From Paraburkholderia sp. Tr-20389 (lineage in GTDB: Bacteria; Pseudomonadota; Gammaproteobacteria; Burkholderiales; Burkholderiaceae), in NCBI RefSeq assembly GCF_017104565.1, contig NZ_JAAGPD010000050.1, forward strand, positions 1-64,000: DNA of 64,000 nt, given 5' to 3'. Position 1 is the first letter of the stretch; the number at the start of each line of letters is the position of its first letter. The notes under the pieces are model-generated. The model worked only from the letters and a program-made list of their open reading frames with translations, made no database searches and had not been told where the DNA came from. The translations under genes and the position numbers were made by a program. Of the stretch, positions 47,118 to 56,681 are shown piece after piece.

Positions 47118-48919
47118 ACCTCAACAATGTCCTGCAGCCAGCGCTCTTCATTGTCGTGCTGCTAGCGGCCGCCGTGCCCGTTTCGCGCTATCTGTCGCGC
47201 GTGATGGACGGCACCTCGCGCGTGGTCAAACTGGGCGGCCCCGTCGAGCGAGTGCTGTACCGTCTCGCGGGCGTCGATCCATCGCAGGAAATGGGTTGGA
47301 AGCACTACGCGATCGCCACGCTCGCGTTCAATCTGCTCGGCGTCGTGTTTCTGTATGTGCTGCTGCGCGTGCAGGGCTGGCTGCCCGGCAATCCGCAGCA
47401 GTTCGGCGCGATGACCGTCGACGGTGCGTTCAACACCGCGATCAGCTTCGTCACCAACACGAACTGGCAGGACTACACGCCGGAACAGACGGTCGGCTAT
47501 CTGACGCAGATGCTCGGTTTCACGGTGCAGAACTTCTTGTCGGCGGCGACGGGCATCGTCGTCGTGATCGCGCTGGTGCGCGGTTTCGCGCGCCACACCG
47601 CGCAGACCATCGGCAACTTCTGGGTCGACATCACGCGCGTGACGCTCTACGTGCTGCTGCCGATGGCGGCCGTCATCGCCGCGCTGCTGATGAGCCAGGG
47701 CGTGATCCAGAACTTCAAGTCCTATGAAGACGTGCCGACGCTGCAGACCACCACGTACGCCGCGCCGAAAATGGATGCGCAGGGCAATCCCGTGAAGGAC
47801 GCGAAGGGCAACCCCGTGACCGTCGATACACCTGTGAAGTCGCAGACCATCGCGATGGGCCCCGTCGCCTCGCAGGAAGCGATCAAGATGCTCGGCACGA
47901 ACGGCGGCGGCTTCTTCAACGGCAATTCCGCGCATCCGTACGAGAACCCGACACCGTTCGCGAACTTCGTGCAGATCTTCTCGATCCTGATCATTCCCGC
48001 TGCGTTGTGTCTGGTGTTCGGCCGCATGATCGGCGATCGCCGGCAAGGCATCGCGGTGCTCGCGGTGATGACGATCGCGTTCGCCGTCTGTGTCGCGAGC
48101 GAGATCGGCGCCGAACAGGGCGGCAATCCCCTCTTTACGTCGCTGCATGTCGACCAGTCCGCGAGCGCGTTGCAGGCGGGCGGCAACATGGAAGGCAAGG
48201 AGACGCGCTTCGGCATCGCGCAGTCGGGCATCTTCACGGTCGCGACGACGGCGGCTTCTTGCGGCGCTGTCGCCAATACGCACGATTCGCTCACGCCGCT
48301 CGGCGGCCTCGTGCCGATGCTGCTGATGCAACTCGGTGAAGTGATCTTCGGCGGCGTGGGTTCGGGTCTCTACGGGATGCTGGTGTTCGCGCTGCTCGCG
48401 GTGTTCGTCGCGGGGTTGATGATCGGGCGGACGCCGGAATACGTCGGCAAGAAGATCGAAGCGTATGAGATGAAGATGGTGTCGATCGTCGTGCTGCTCA
48501 CGCCGCTGCTCGTGCTCGTCGCGACGTCGATCGCGGTGCTCACGGACGCGGGCAAGGCGGGCATCCTGAATCCGGGCGCGCATGGCTTCTCGGAGATTCT
48601 CTACGCGTTCAGTTCGGCGGCGAACAACAACGGCAGTGCGTTCGCGGGCCTCACGGTGAGCACGCCGTTCTACAACTGGCTGACGGCGATCGCGATGTGG
48701 TTCGGCCGCTTCGGCACGATCGTCCCGGTGCTCGCGATTGCCGGCTCGCTCGCCGCCAAGAAACGCATTGCCGTGACGGGCGGCACGCTGCCGACGCACG
48801 GACCGCTCTTTGTCGTGCTGCTGCTCGGCACGGTGCTGCTGGTCGGCGCGCTCACCTACGTGCCCGCGCTCGCCCTCGGCCCCGGCGTCGAACATCTGAT
48901 GATGATCGCGGGTCATTGA
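47114..48919 (+). CDS. kdpA: Potassium-transporting ATPase potassium-binding subunit KdpA
   Basis: This 601-residue channel-like subunit selects and takes up potassium. It has about ten membrane helices and four pore loops, seen at SFVTNTNWQDY, LGTNGGGFFNGNSAHP, TTAASCGAVANTHDS and AFSSAANNNGSAFAG. It is longer than E. coli KdpA (557 aa) because of a periplasmic stretch near residues 215-240 with the internally repeated DAQGNPVKDAKGNPV. It starts inside the kdpF stop overlap and belongs to the kdpFABC operon. Confidence 0.97.
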   Translation: MNLNNVLQPALFIVVLLAAAVPVSRYLSRVMDGTSRVVKLGGPVERVLYRLAGVDPSQEMGWKHYAIATLAFNLLGVVFLYVLLRVQGWLPGNPQQFGAMTVDGAFNTAISFVTNTNWQDYTPEQTVGYLTQMLGFTVQNFLSAATGIVVVIALVRGFARHTAQTIGNFWVDITRVTLYVLLPMAAVIAALLMSQGVIQNFKSYEDVPTLQTTTYAAPKMDAQGNPVKDAKGNPVTVDTPVKSQTIAMGPVASQEAIKMLGTNGGGFFNGNSAHPYENPTPFANFVQIFSILIIPAALCLVFGRMIGDRRQGIAVLAVMTIAFAVCVASEIGAEQGGNPLFTSLHVDQSASALQAGGNMEGKETRFGIAQSGIFTVATTAASCGAVANTHDSLTPLGGLVPMLLMQLGEVIFGGVGSGLYGMLVFALLAVFVAGLMIGRTPEYVGKKIEAYEMKMVSIVVLLTPLLVLVATSIAVLTDAGKAGILNPGAHGFSEILYAFSSAANNNGSAFAGLTVSTPFYNWLTAIAMWFGRFGTIVPVLAIAGSLAAKKRIAVTGGTLPTHGPLFVVLLLGTVLLVGALTYVPALALGPGVEHLMMIAGH

Positions 48920-48976
48920 TACGCCACACGCGACATACGAAGGCGCAAAAAACAGGCGAAGCAATTAGAGGAAGAA

Positions 48977-51061
48977 ATGACTGACCATTCCGCCACCCGG
49001 TCCATGTTCGATCCGGCGCTCGTGCGCCCGGCGATCGTGGACTCGTTCAAGAAACTCAAGCCGCACACGCAGTTCCGCAACCCGGTGATGTTCTGCGTGT
49101 ACGTCGGCAGCATCCTGACGACGATCCTCTGGATCGCCGCGCTGATCGGCCAGGCCGAGGCGCCCGCGGGCTTCATTCTCGCGGTGTCGCTGTGGCTGTG
49201 GTTCACGGTGCTGTTCGCGAACTTTGCCGAGGCGCTCGCGGAAGGGCGCTCGAAAGCGCAGGCGGCATCGCTGCGCAGCGCGAAGAAAGACGTGATGGCG
49301 AAGAAGCTCAATGAGCCGCATCCGAAGTCGCCGATTCGCATCATGACGGCCTCGGACCTTCGCAAGGGCGATGTCGTGCTCGTCGAAACGGGCGACGTGA
49401 TTCCCGCCGACGGCGAAGTGATCGAGGGTGTCGCGTCCGTTGACGAATCGGCCATCACGGGTGAATCCGCGCCCGTGATCCGCGAATCGGGCGGCGACTT
49501 TTCGTCGGTGACGGGCGGCACGCGCGTGCTGTCGGACTGGATCGTCGTGAAGGTGACGGCCAATCCGGGCGAGGCGTTTCTCGACCGCATGATCGCGATG
49601 GTCGAAGGCGCGAAGCGTGCGAAGACGCCGAACGAAATCGCGCTGACCATTTTGCTCGTCGCGTTGACCATCGTGCTGCTGCTTGCGACGGCCACGCTGC
49701 TGCCGTTCTCGATGTTCTCCGTCGAAGCAGCGAAGGCTGGACACGTGGTGACGATCACTGCGCTCGTCGCGCTGCTCGTGTGCCTGATTCCGACGACGAT
49801 CGGCGGTCTGTTGTCCGCGATCGGCGTGGCGGGCATGAGCCGGATGATGCAGGCCAACGTGATCGCCACGTCGGGCCGCGCCGTCGAAGCCGCAGGCGAC
49901 GTCGATGTGCTGCTGCTGGACAAGACGGGCACGATCACGCTCGGCAACCGTCAGGCATCGGCGTTCATACCTGCTTCGGGCGTCGCGGAAGAAGCGCTCG
50001 CGGATGCGGCGCAGCTGTCGTCTCTGTCGGACGAAACGCCGGAAGGCCGCAGCATCGTCGTGCTTGCGAAGCAGCGCTTCAATATCCGCCAGCGCGACAT
50101 GGCCACGCTGCATCCCGTGTTTCTCGCATTTAGCGCACACACGCGCATGAGTGGCGTCGATCTGCCCGGCCGCGAAATCCGCAAGGGCGCGGCGGACGCC
50201 GTCAAGCACTACGTCGAAGCGCACGGCGCCCAGTTCCCCGCTTATGTCGCGAATGCGGTGTCGGACGTCGCGCGACGCGGCAGCACGCCGCTCGTGGTGG
50301 CGGAGAAGGCGGAAGGCGCTGCGCGCGTGCTTGGCGTGATCGAACTGAAGGACGTGGTGAAGGGCGGCATCAAGGAGCGCTTTGCCGAACTGCGCAAGAT
50401 GGGCATCAAGACCGTGATGGTGACGGGCGACAACCGTTTGACGGCGGCCGCGATTGCTGCGGAAGCGGGTGTCGACGATTTCCTCGCCGAAGCCACGCCG
50501 GAAACGAAGCTCGCGACGATCCGCGCGCATCAGGCGGAAGGGCGCCTTGTCGCGATGACGGGCGACGGCACCAATGACGCACCCGCGCTCGCGCAGGCCG
50601 ACGTCGCCGTTGCGATGAACACGGGCACGCAGGCCGCGAAGGAAGCGGGCAACATGGTCGACCTCGATTCGAATCCGACCAAGCTGATCGAGATCGTCGA
50701 GATCGGCAAGCAGATGCTGATGACGCGCGGTTCGCTGACGACGTTCTCGATCGCGAACGACGTCGCCAAGTATTTCGCGATCATTCCGGCGGCGTTCGCG
50801 ACCACGTATCCGGCATTGAACGCAGTGAACGTGATGCATCTGGCGACGCCGACGTCCGCGATCATGTCGGCCGTGATCTTCAACGCGCTGATCATCGTGC
50901 TGCTGATTCCTCTGGCGCTGAAGGGTGTGAAGTACCGGCCGCTCGGCGCGGCGATCCTGCTGAGGCGCAATCTGCTGATCTATGGACTTGGCGGCATCGT
51001 GGTGCCGTTCATCGGGATCAAGCTGATCGACATGGTGCTGGCCGCGTTCGGCTGGGTGTGA
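48977..51061 (+). CDS. kdpB: Potassium-transporting ATPase ATP-binding subunit KdpB
   Basis: This 694-residue P-type ATPase subunit powers KdpFABC. It has the actuator motif [10 protein letters not shown] (site of inhibitory Ser phosphorylation in E. coli). The phosphorylation motif DKTGT has Asp315, and the P-domain carries [21 protein letters not shown]. Seven hydrophobic segments are visible. AGAGGAAGAA lies directly before the ATG. It is the third membrane component in the operon. Confidence 0.98.
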   Translation: MTDHSATRSMFDPALVRPAIVDSFKKLKPHTQFRNPVMFCVYVGSILTTILWIAALIGQAEAPAGFILAVSLWLWFTVLFANFAEALAEGRSKAQAASLRSAKKDVMAKKLNEPHPKSPIRIMTASDLRKGDVVLVETGDVIPADGEVIEGVASVDESAITGESAPVIRESGGDFSSVTGGTRVLSDWIVVKVTANPGEAFLDRMIAMVEGAKRAKTPNEIALTILLVALTIVLLLATATLLPFSMFSVEAAKAGHVVTITALVALLVCLIPTTIGGLLSAIGVAGMSRMMQANVIATSGRAVEAAGDVDVLLLDKTGTITLGNRQASAFIPASGVAEEALADAAQLSSLSDETPEGRSIVVLAKQRFNIRQRDMATLHPVFLAFSAHTRMSGVDLPGREIRKGAADAVKHYVEAHGAQFPAYVANAVSDVARRGSTPLVVAEKAEGAARVLGVIELKDVVKGGIKERFAELRKMGIKTVMVTGDNRLTAAAIAAEAGVDDFLAEATPETKLATIRAHQAEGRLVAMTGDGTNDAPALAQADVAVAMNTGTQAAKEAGNMVDLDSNPTKLIEIVEIGKQMLMTRGSLTTFSIANDVAKYFAIIPAAFATTYPALNAVNVMHLATPTSAIMSAVIFNALIIVLLIPLALKGVKYRPLGAAILLRRNLLIYGLGGIVVPFIGIKLIDMVLAAFGWV

Positions 51062-51102
51062 GTGCTACGCGAGCTTTGAATAGAGAACAAGGAAGCTGAA
51101 TC

Positions 51103-51684
51103 ATGAAATCGCTTTTTCGCCCGATGGTTGTGATCTTCGCCGTGCTGGCGGCGCTCACGGGGCTGGCGTATCCCGCCGTGATGACGGCGTTCGGCCAGGC
51201 CGTTTTTCATAACGAAGCCAACGGCAGCATGATCGAGCAGAACGGCAAGGTGGTCGGCTCGCGGCTGATCGGCCAGCAGTTCGATGCGCCGCAGTACTTC
51301 TGGGGGCGGTTGTCGGCGACGTCGCCGATGCCGTACAACGCTCAGGGGTCGAGCGGCTCGAACTTGGGGCCGATCAATCCGGCTCTCGCCGATGAAGTGA
51401 AGGGGCGGCTCGATGCCTTGAAGGCGGCTGGGCATCAGCCTGCTGGTGTGGCTGTTCCTGTCGATCTCGTGACTTCTTCAGGCAGTGGCCTTGATCCTGA
51501 GATTTCGCCTGCGGCCGCGGCTTATCAGATTGAGCGGGTTGCTGCCGCACGGAAGATGAATGTGAACGATGTCGCGGCGTTGGTGGACCGCTATACGCGC
51601 GGTCGGCAGTTTGGGGTCTTCGGCGAGGCGCGGGTGAATGTGCTTGAGCTCAATCTCGCGTTGGATGACGCGCAGCGTGGTTAG
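51103..51684 (+). CDS. kdpC: Potassium-transporting ATPase subunit KdpC
   Basis: This 193-residue protein has one N-terminal membrane helix ([20 protein letters not shown]) and a periplasmic domain. The domain carries [24 protein letters not shown], given here as family blocks GSRLIGQ and YFWGRLS, and the final segment [17 protein letters not shown]. KdpC assists assembly and potassium affinity. AAGGAAG precedes the ATG. Downstream, a repeat element separates it from kdpD, unlike the compact kdpFABCDE order usual in relatives. Confidence 0.97.
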   Translation: MKSLFRPMVVIFAVLAALTGLAYPAVMTAFGQAVFHNEANGSMIEQNGKVVGSRLIGQQFDAPQYFWGRLSATSPMPYNAQGSSGSNLGPINPALADEVKGRLDALKAAGHQPAGVAVPVDLVTSSGSGLDPEISPAAAAYQIERVAAARKMNVNDVAALVDRYTRGRQFGVFGEARVNVLELNLALDDAQRG

Positions 51685-51765
51685 TGGTTTTTGATGTCTG
51701 CGACGCAAGCGCCATGTTTGCCTTCTCGGCGCGGGCTACGCCTTTTGGTTTTTGCTCTGCGCTTT

Positions 51766-52422
51766 CGCTGGCCTCCGCGGTTTGCTTCTGGTTTGCTGGC
51801 GTTGCCCCTGTGCGGGGCGGCACCTACTTTTCTTTGCAGCGGCAAAGAAAAGTAGGCAAAAGAAAGCCGCTCACCCCGCTAGCTCTTGTGCTTGCCTGCG
51901 GGCCCCCAACGGGTCCCGCACTTCGCGCGGCAACGCGCTAATTTATGCTCGTTGCCAGCGCTCTTATAACCGCATCACCCACTTCACACTCCCGCGTCAC
52001 CGACCGCATTACCAGGAAGTCCACGGCCGCCCAGGTGGCAAACTGTGTGTAGGTCGTCGCGATCAAAGTGCACCACTCCGGACTGAACTTCGAGATCGGT
52101 GTCGTAGGATCGCCAACGTGTACGGTGCGACCGCCTACACGCAGTTTGCCACCTGGGCGGCGCAGACGAGTCGCTGCCGCTGGATGTGCTACGGGGGATT
52201 GAAGCGGGTGATGCGTCTGTTCAGGGCGCTGGCAACGGGAGGAAAGAAGTATGTTGCCGCGTGGGGCGTAAGAACTGTCGGGGGCCCGCAGGCAATCACT
52301 GGCACTGGCGGGGTTAGCGGCTTTCTTTTGCCTACTTTTCTTTGCCGCTGCAAAGAAAAGTAGGTGCCGCCCCGCACAGGGGCAACGCCAGCAAACCAGA
52401 AGCAAAAACGCGGATGCCAGCG
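51766..52422. repeat. Nested inverted-repeat element, copy B (forward core), inside the kdp locus
   Basis: This 657-bp copy occupies the 878-base gap between kdpC and kdpD. It has the same plan as copy A. The arm hairpins have 15-bp stems (51823-51856 and 52331-52364) with a stem sequence that differs from copy A on both strands, so pairing is kept. The central 28-bp inverted repeat (52026-52053 with 52134-52161) has one mismatch. The core is in the same orientation as A. Related tails extend to about 51696 and 52515. The right arm and core, about 52048-52480, match copy C in reverse complement at about 97%. Confidence 0.93.
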
Positions 52423-52562
52423 AAAGCAAAAAGCCGAAGGCAAGACCGAAACCCAAAGGCGAAGCCCGCGCCGAGAAGGCCAGACTGGCGCCTGCGTCGC
52501 AGACAAGAAAAAACCCAAAAACCATGTCACCATACCCGCACGAAAGTGCATAACCACCCACT

Positions 52563-55421
52563 ATGCCCCGCCCCGACCCCGACGAGCTCCTCGACAAACT
52601 CCAGCGAGAAGAAGAAAAACGCCAGCGCGGCAAGCTCAAGATCTTCTTTGGCGCATCAGCCGGCGTCGGCAAGACCTATGCAATGCTGCAAGCAGCAAAA
52701 CGCCGCAAGGAAGAGGGCATCGACGTCGTCGTCGGCATCGCGGAGACGCACGGCCGCAGCGAAACAGCGGCGCTACTCGAAGGCCTCGAAGTCGTGCCGC
52801 TCGCGCGCATCGAATATCGCACCCGGCTGCTAGCGGAATTCAACCTCGACGCCGCGCTCGAACGCAAGCCGCAACTGATCCTCGTCGATGAACTCGCGCA
52901 CTCGAACGTGCAAGGCGCCCGCCATGCCAAACGCTGGCAGGACGTCTACGAACTGCTCGATGCAGGCATCGACGTCTACACGACCGTCAACGTCCAGCAC
53001 CTCGAAAGCCTCAACGACGTGGTCGGCCAGATCACGGGCATCCGCGTGTGGGAGACGGTGCCCGACCGGGTATTCGACCGCGCCGACGAAGTGACGCTCG
53101 TCGATCTGCCCGCCGAAGAACTGCTCGACCGCATGCGCGACGGCAAGGTCTATATGCCGCAGCAAGCCGAGCGCGCGGTGCGCAACTTCTTTCGCAAAGG
53201 CAACCTGATCGCGCTGCGCGAACTGGCGCTGCGGCGCACCGCCGATCGCGTCGATGCGCAGATGCGCGAGTACCGCGCCGATCGTTCGATCGAACGCATC
53301 TGGCAGGCACGCGAGCGGCTGCTCGTGTGTGTCGGTCCCGGTCCCGAGGCGCCGTTGCTGGTGCGCGCGGCGGCGCGTCTTGCAGCAAGCCTGAAGGCCG
53401 ACTGGATCGCCGTGTATGTCGAAACGCCGAAGCTGCAGCGCCTGTCCGACGCACGCCGCGAACGCACCCTCGATGCACTCAAGCTCGCCGCCGAACTCGG
53501 CGCCGAAACGGCGACGCTCGCAGGCGCCGATGCGGTCCCGACATTGATCGGCTACGCACGCGTGCGCAACGTGTCGAAGCTGGTGGCGGGCGGCTCGTCG
53601 GCCACGGGCGTCGCGCGCTGGCTGCGCCGTCCATTCGGCGAGCGGCTCGCGGAACGGGCCAGCGATCTCGATCTCACGCTGATTCGTGCGAGCAATGACG
53701 AAACGTGCGCAGCAGGCACGACGCGCGATCGCATCGTCGACGCGGAAGGACGTGCGTGGCGCGATGCGCTGATCGCCGCACGCGACCGCCGCTCGCCGCC
53801 GCGCAGCTATGCGTGGGCCGTCGCGATCTGCGCGGGCGTGACGTTGGTCGCGAGCCAGCTGATCGACCGGATCGATCTCACGAACCTTGTGATGCTGTAT
53901 CTGCTCGGCGTGATCTTCACAGCCGTGAAGTTGGGCCGCGGGCCGGGCGTGATGCTGTCGTTCCTGTCCGTTGCCGCATTCGATTTCTTCTTCGTGCCGC
54001 CTCGCATGTCGCTCTCGGTGAGCGACACGCAATATCTGCTGACGTTCTTCGGCATGCTGCTGACCTCGCTCGTGATCGGCCATCTGACGTCGAGTCTGCG
54101 GCGCGAGGCGAGCGTCGCGCGACGGCGCGAGCAGCGCACGGGCGCCATGTACGCGATGGCGCGTGAACTCGCGGCGGCGTTGACGACCGAGCAGATCGTC
54201 GGCATTGGCAGCCGTCATGTGAGCGAGGTGTTTCGCGCGCGCGTCGCGATGCTGCTGCCCGATAGCGCGGACCAGGTGAAGCAGAAGATCGACGATCCCG
54301 ACACGAGCATCATGCTCGATCACGCGTCGCTCGATGTCGATGTCGGCCAGTGGGTCTACGATCAGCAAAAGCCTGCCGGACACGGTACGGACACGCTGCC
54401 CGCCGCCAAGGCGCTCTATCTGCCGCTGCGCGCGCCGATGCGCACGCGCGGCGTGCTCGCCGTCACGATGCAGGACGAACGCGAACTCGATGTGCCCGAG
54501 CAGCAGCGCATGCTCGACGCGTTCGCCGCGCAGATCGCGCTCGCGCTGGAACGCGTGCATTACGTCGATATCGCGCGCGATGCGCTCGTCAGCATGGAAT
54601 CGGAGCGGCTGCGCAACTCGCTGCTGTCCGCGATTTCGCACGATCTGCGCACGCCGCTCACGGCGATTGTCGGTTTTTCGTCGATGCTGGCCGCGCAGCG
54701 CGACGCTCGCACCGATGCTCAGGGCGAACTGGTCGATGCGATCCACGAAGAGGCGTTGCGCATGACGGGCATCGTCACGAATCTGCTCGACATGGCGCGT
54801 CTGCAGGCGGGCAGTCTCAAGCTGAACCGCCAGTGGTCGCTGCTCGAAGAGACGGTCGGCTCGGCGCTGCGCGACTGCCGGCGCACGCTCGCGCGGCATC
54901 CTGCGAAGGTGTCGCTGCCCGCCGATCTTCCGCTGTTGCAGCTCGATGCCGTGCTGATGGAACGGCTCTTCGCGAACCTGTTCGAGAACGCCGCGAAGTA
55001 CGTGCCACCCGACACGCCGTTGATGATCGGCGCGCAATGCATCGAAGAGAACGGCAAGCCGTTCGTGCGTGTCACCGTCGACGATACGGGACCGGGCTTG
55101 CCTTCGGGGATGGAAGCCCGCATCTTCGAGAAGTTCACTCGCGGCGAAAAGGAATCGGCGACGCCCGGCATCGGCCTTGGGCTTGCGATCTGCCGCGCGA
55201 TTGCGGAAGCGCATGGCGGTAAAATCGGCGCGGCCAACCGCATCGCTGCCGATGGCCGCGTCGAAGGCGCGCGCTTCTGGTTCACGCTGCCCATCGAGAC
55301 GCCGCCGCCCGTGCCCGATGTGTCGGATCTGCCCGATGAAGCAGCCGGCGAGCCCGATCCCGAACCGCACGCTCGACAACGAGCCGATACGCATCCGCAT
55401 ACTCACGATAACCACTCATGA
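52563..55421 (+). CDS. kdpD: Sensor histidine kinase KdpD
   Basis: This 952-residue kinase senses potassium limitation. The N-terminal KdpD domain has Walker A GASAGVGKT and VDELAHSNVQGARHAKRWQD-type Walker B sequence, followed by a universal-stress-like domain. Four membrane helices (about residues 410-505) and a GAF-like domain come next. The HisKA region has phospho-acceptor His693 in SAISHDLRTPL, and the ATPase domain has VTVDDTGPGLP and GIGLGLAICRAIAEAHGG. No clear Shine-Dalgarno sequence precedes the ATG, which lies 140 bases after the repeat element core. It may depend on a promoter within or beyond that element. Confidence 0.97.
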   Translation: MPRPDPDELLDKLQREEEKRQRGKLKIFFGASAGVGKTYAMLQAAKRRKEEGIDVVVGIAETHGRSETAALLEGLEVVPLARIEYRTRLLAEFNLDAALERKPQLILVDELAHSNVQGARHAKRWQDVYELLDAGIDVYTTVNVQHLESLNDVVGQITGIRVWETVPDRVFDRADEVTLVDLPAEELLDRMRDGKVYMPQQAERAVRNFFRKGNLIALRELALRRTADRVDAQMREYRADRSIERIWQARERLLVCVGPGPEAPLLVRAAARLAASLKADWIAVYVETPKLQRLSDARRERTLDALKLAAELGAETATLAGADAVPTLIGYARVRNVSKLVAGGSSATGVARWLRRPFGERLAERASDLDLTLIRASNDETCAAGTTRDRIVDAEGRAWRDALIAARDRRSPPRSYAWAVAICAGVTLVASQLIDRIDLTNLVMLYLLGVIFTAVKLGRGPGVMLSFLSVAAFDFFFVPPRMSLSVSDTQYLLTFFGMLLTSLVIGHLTSSLRREASVARRREQRTGAMYAMARELAAALTTEQIVGIGSRHVSEVFRARVAMLLPDSADQVKQKIDDPDTSIMLDHASLDVDVGQWVYDQQKPAGHGTDTLPAAKALYLPLRAPMRTRGVLAVTMQDERELDVPEQQRMLDAFAAQIALALERVHYVDIARDALVSMESERLRNSLLSAISHDLRTPLTAIVGFSSMLAAQRDARTDAQGELVDAIHEEALRMTGIVTNLLDMARLQAGSLKLNRQWSLLEETVGSALRDCRRTLARHPAKVSLPADLPLLQLDAVLMERLFANLFENAAKYVPPDTPLMIGAQCIEENGKPFVRVTVDDTGPGLPSGMEARIFEKFTRGEKESATPGIGLGLAICRAIAEAHGGKIGAANRIAADGRVEGARFWFTLPIETPPPVPDVSDLPDEAAGEPDPEPHARQRADTHPHTHDNHS

Positions 55422-56116
55422 GCGACCTGAGCATTACCGTCGTACTGATCGAAGACGAGCAACAGATTCGCCGCTTCGTGCGGGCGTCGCTGGAAGGCGA
55501 GGGCATGACCGTGTACGACGCGCCGACGGGCAAGCAGGGGCTGATCGAAGCGGCGACGCGCAAGCCCGATCTCGTGATCGTCGATCTGGGCTTGCCCGAC
55601 ACCGACGGTCTCGACGTGATCCGCGAACTGCGCGGCTGGAGCGAGTTGCCTGTGATCGTGCTGTCGGCGCGCACGCAGGAGAGCGAGAAGGTTGCCGCGC
55701 TCGATGCAGGCGCCGACGACTATCTGACCAAGCCGTTTGGCGTATCCGAACTGCTGGCGCGGATCCGCGCACATTTGCGCCGGCGCAACCAGGGCGGCCC
55801 GGCCGAGACGCCGCAGGTACATTTCGGCGGCGTGACCGTCGATCTGGCCTTGCGGCAGGTATCACGCGACGGCGAGCCCGTGCATCTGACGCCGCTCGAA
55901 TACCGGCTGCTCGCGACGCTCGTGCGTCATGCGGGGCGTGTGCTCACGCATCGCCAGTTGTTGCGCGACGTGTGGGGGCCGTCGCATGTCGAAAGCCATC
56001 ACTATCTGCGCATCTACATGGCGCATTTGCGGCAGAAGCTGGAGCGCGATCCGGCGCAGCCCGAGCATATCGTCACGGAGACGGGGGTGGGGTATCGGTT
56101 GGTCGGTGTTGCCTGA
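55418..56116 (+). CDS. kdpE: Response regulator KdpE
   Basis: This 232-residue OmpR-type regulator activates kdpFABC. The receiver domain has IEDEQQIRRF, phospho-acceptor Asp56 in VIVDLGLPDTDGL, and LTKPFGVSELLAR. The winged-helix domain has LTPLEYRLLATLVRHAGRV and RIYMAHLRQKLERDP. The start codon overlaps the kdpD stop (ATGA), so the two are translationally coupled. It most likely binds the operator-like site before the kdp operon. Confidence 0.97.
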   Translation: MSDLSITVVLIEDEQQIRRFVRASLEGEGMTVYDAPTGKQGLIEAATRKPDLVIVDLGLPDTDGLDVIRELRGWSELPVIVLSARTQESEKVAALDAGADDYLTKPFGVSELLARIRAHLRRRNQGGPAETPQVHFGGVTVDLALRQVSRDGEPVHLTPLEYRLLATLVRHAGRVLTHRQLLRDVWGPSHVESHHYLRIYMAHLRQKLERDPAQPEHIVTETGVGYRLVGVA

Positions 56117-56184
56117 GGCGGACAGTGTTGCGGCGATTCATATCGGATCGCGTATGGCTGGCGGTGAAAGGCGCACCATCTTGA

Positions 56185-56242
56185 TATAATTGTGGGTGGC
56201 AAGGACGGCCTTGCTGCATCCGCTTTCAACGGGGACGGCCCC
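56185..56242 (+). promoter_or_regulatory. Promoter -10 box and guanidine-II (mini-ykkC) riboswitch controlling gdx
   Basis: A perfect TATAAT (56185-56190) is followed at once by two hairpins with ACGG loops: GCAAGG-ACGG-CCTTGC (56199-56214) and GGGG-ACGG-CCCC (56231-56242). Paired stem-loops with ACGR loops define the mini-ykkC motif, known as the guanidine-II riboswitch. The second hairpin lies ten bases before the GGGAG ribosome binding site of the exporter gene, which fits control of translation by guanidinium. The -35 box is poor. Confidence 0.9.
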
Positions 56243-56265
56243 ATCGATCAATGGGAGTTCGTCTC

Positions 56266-56586
56266 ATGTCCTGGATTCTTCTCTTTATCGCCGGTCTGCT
56301 GGAAGTTGCGTGGGCGGCCGGTCTCAAGACCTCCGAAGGTTTCACTCGTTTCTGGCCGTCGGTGTTCACCGTCGTGACGGCGCTCGGCAGTTTCGTGCTG
56401 CTCGCAATGGCTATGCGGCAGTTGCCGCTGGGAACCGCTTACGCGGTGTGGACGGGGATTGGCGCCGTCGGCGCGTTTATCTTCGGCATCGTCATGATGG
56501 GTGAAGCGGTGACCGTTGCACGCGTTGGCAGCGCGGTGCTCATTGTTGTGGGGTTGATCGGGCTTAAGTTGTCGTCGGGGCATTAA
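56266..56586 (+). CDS. gdx: Guanidinium exporter Gdx (SMR family, formerly SugE)
   Basis: This 106-residue small multidrug resistance protein has four membrane helices. It has the Gdx-type first helix with the essential Glu ([21 protein letters not shown]) and the conserved GFTRFWPS loop. The second half contains [19 protein letters not shown]. Gdx proteins exchange guanidinium for protons as antiparallel dimers. GGGAG before ATG 56266 fixes the start; an ATG 15 bases upstream would overlap the ribosome binding site. The guanidine-II riboswitch immediately upstream strongly supports guanidinium as substrate. Confidence 0.95.
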   Translation: MSWILLFIAGLLEVAWAAGLKTSEGFTRFWPSVFTVVTALGSFVLLAMAMRQLPLGTAYAVWTGIGAVGAFIFGIVMMGEAVTVARVGSAVLIVVGLIGLKLSSGH

Positions 56587-56681
56587 GGTTTTTTTGTTGT
56601 CTGCGACGCAGTCGCCATTGTTGCCTTCTCGGCGCGGGCTTCGCCTCTTGGGTTTCGGTCTTGCCTTCGGCTTTTTGCTTT

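Noticed and set aside
51684-52672. Open frames inside repeat copy B
   Set aside because: They overlap the structured element and have no conserved frame among copies; composition follows the repeat.
56251-56265. ATG 56251 as the gdx start
   Set aside because: It would place the start inside the ribosome binding site and add five residues absent from the Gdx family.
52563-56586. kdpDE-gdx as a composite transposon
   Set aside because: The flanking repeats carry no transposase and are whole elements of a family also present elsewhere (copy A); the enclosed genes are normal chromosomal genes.
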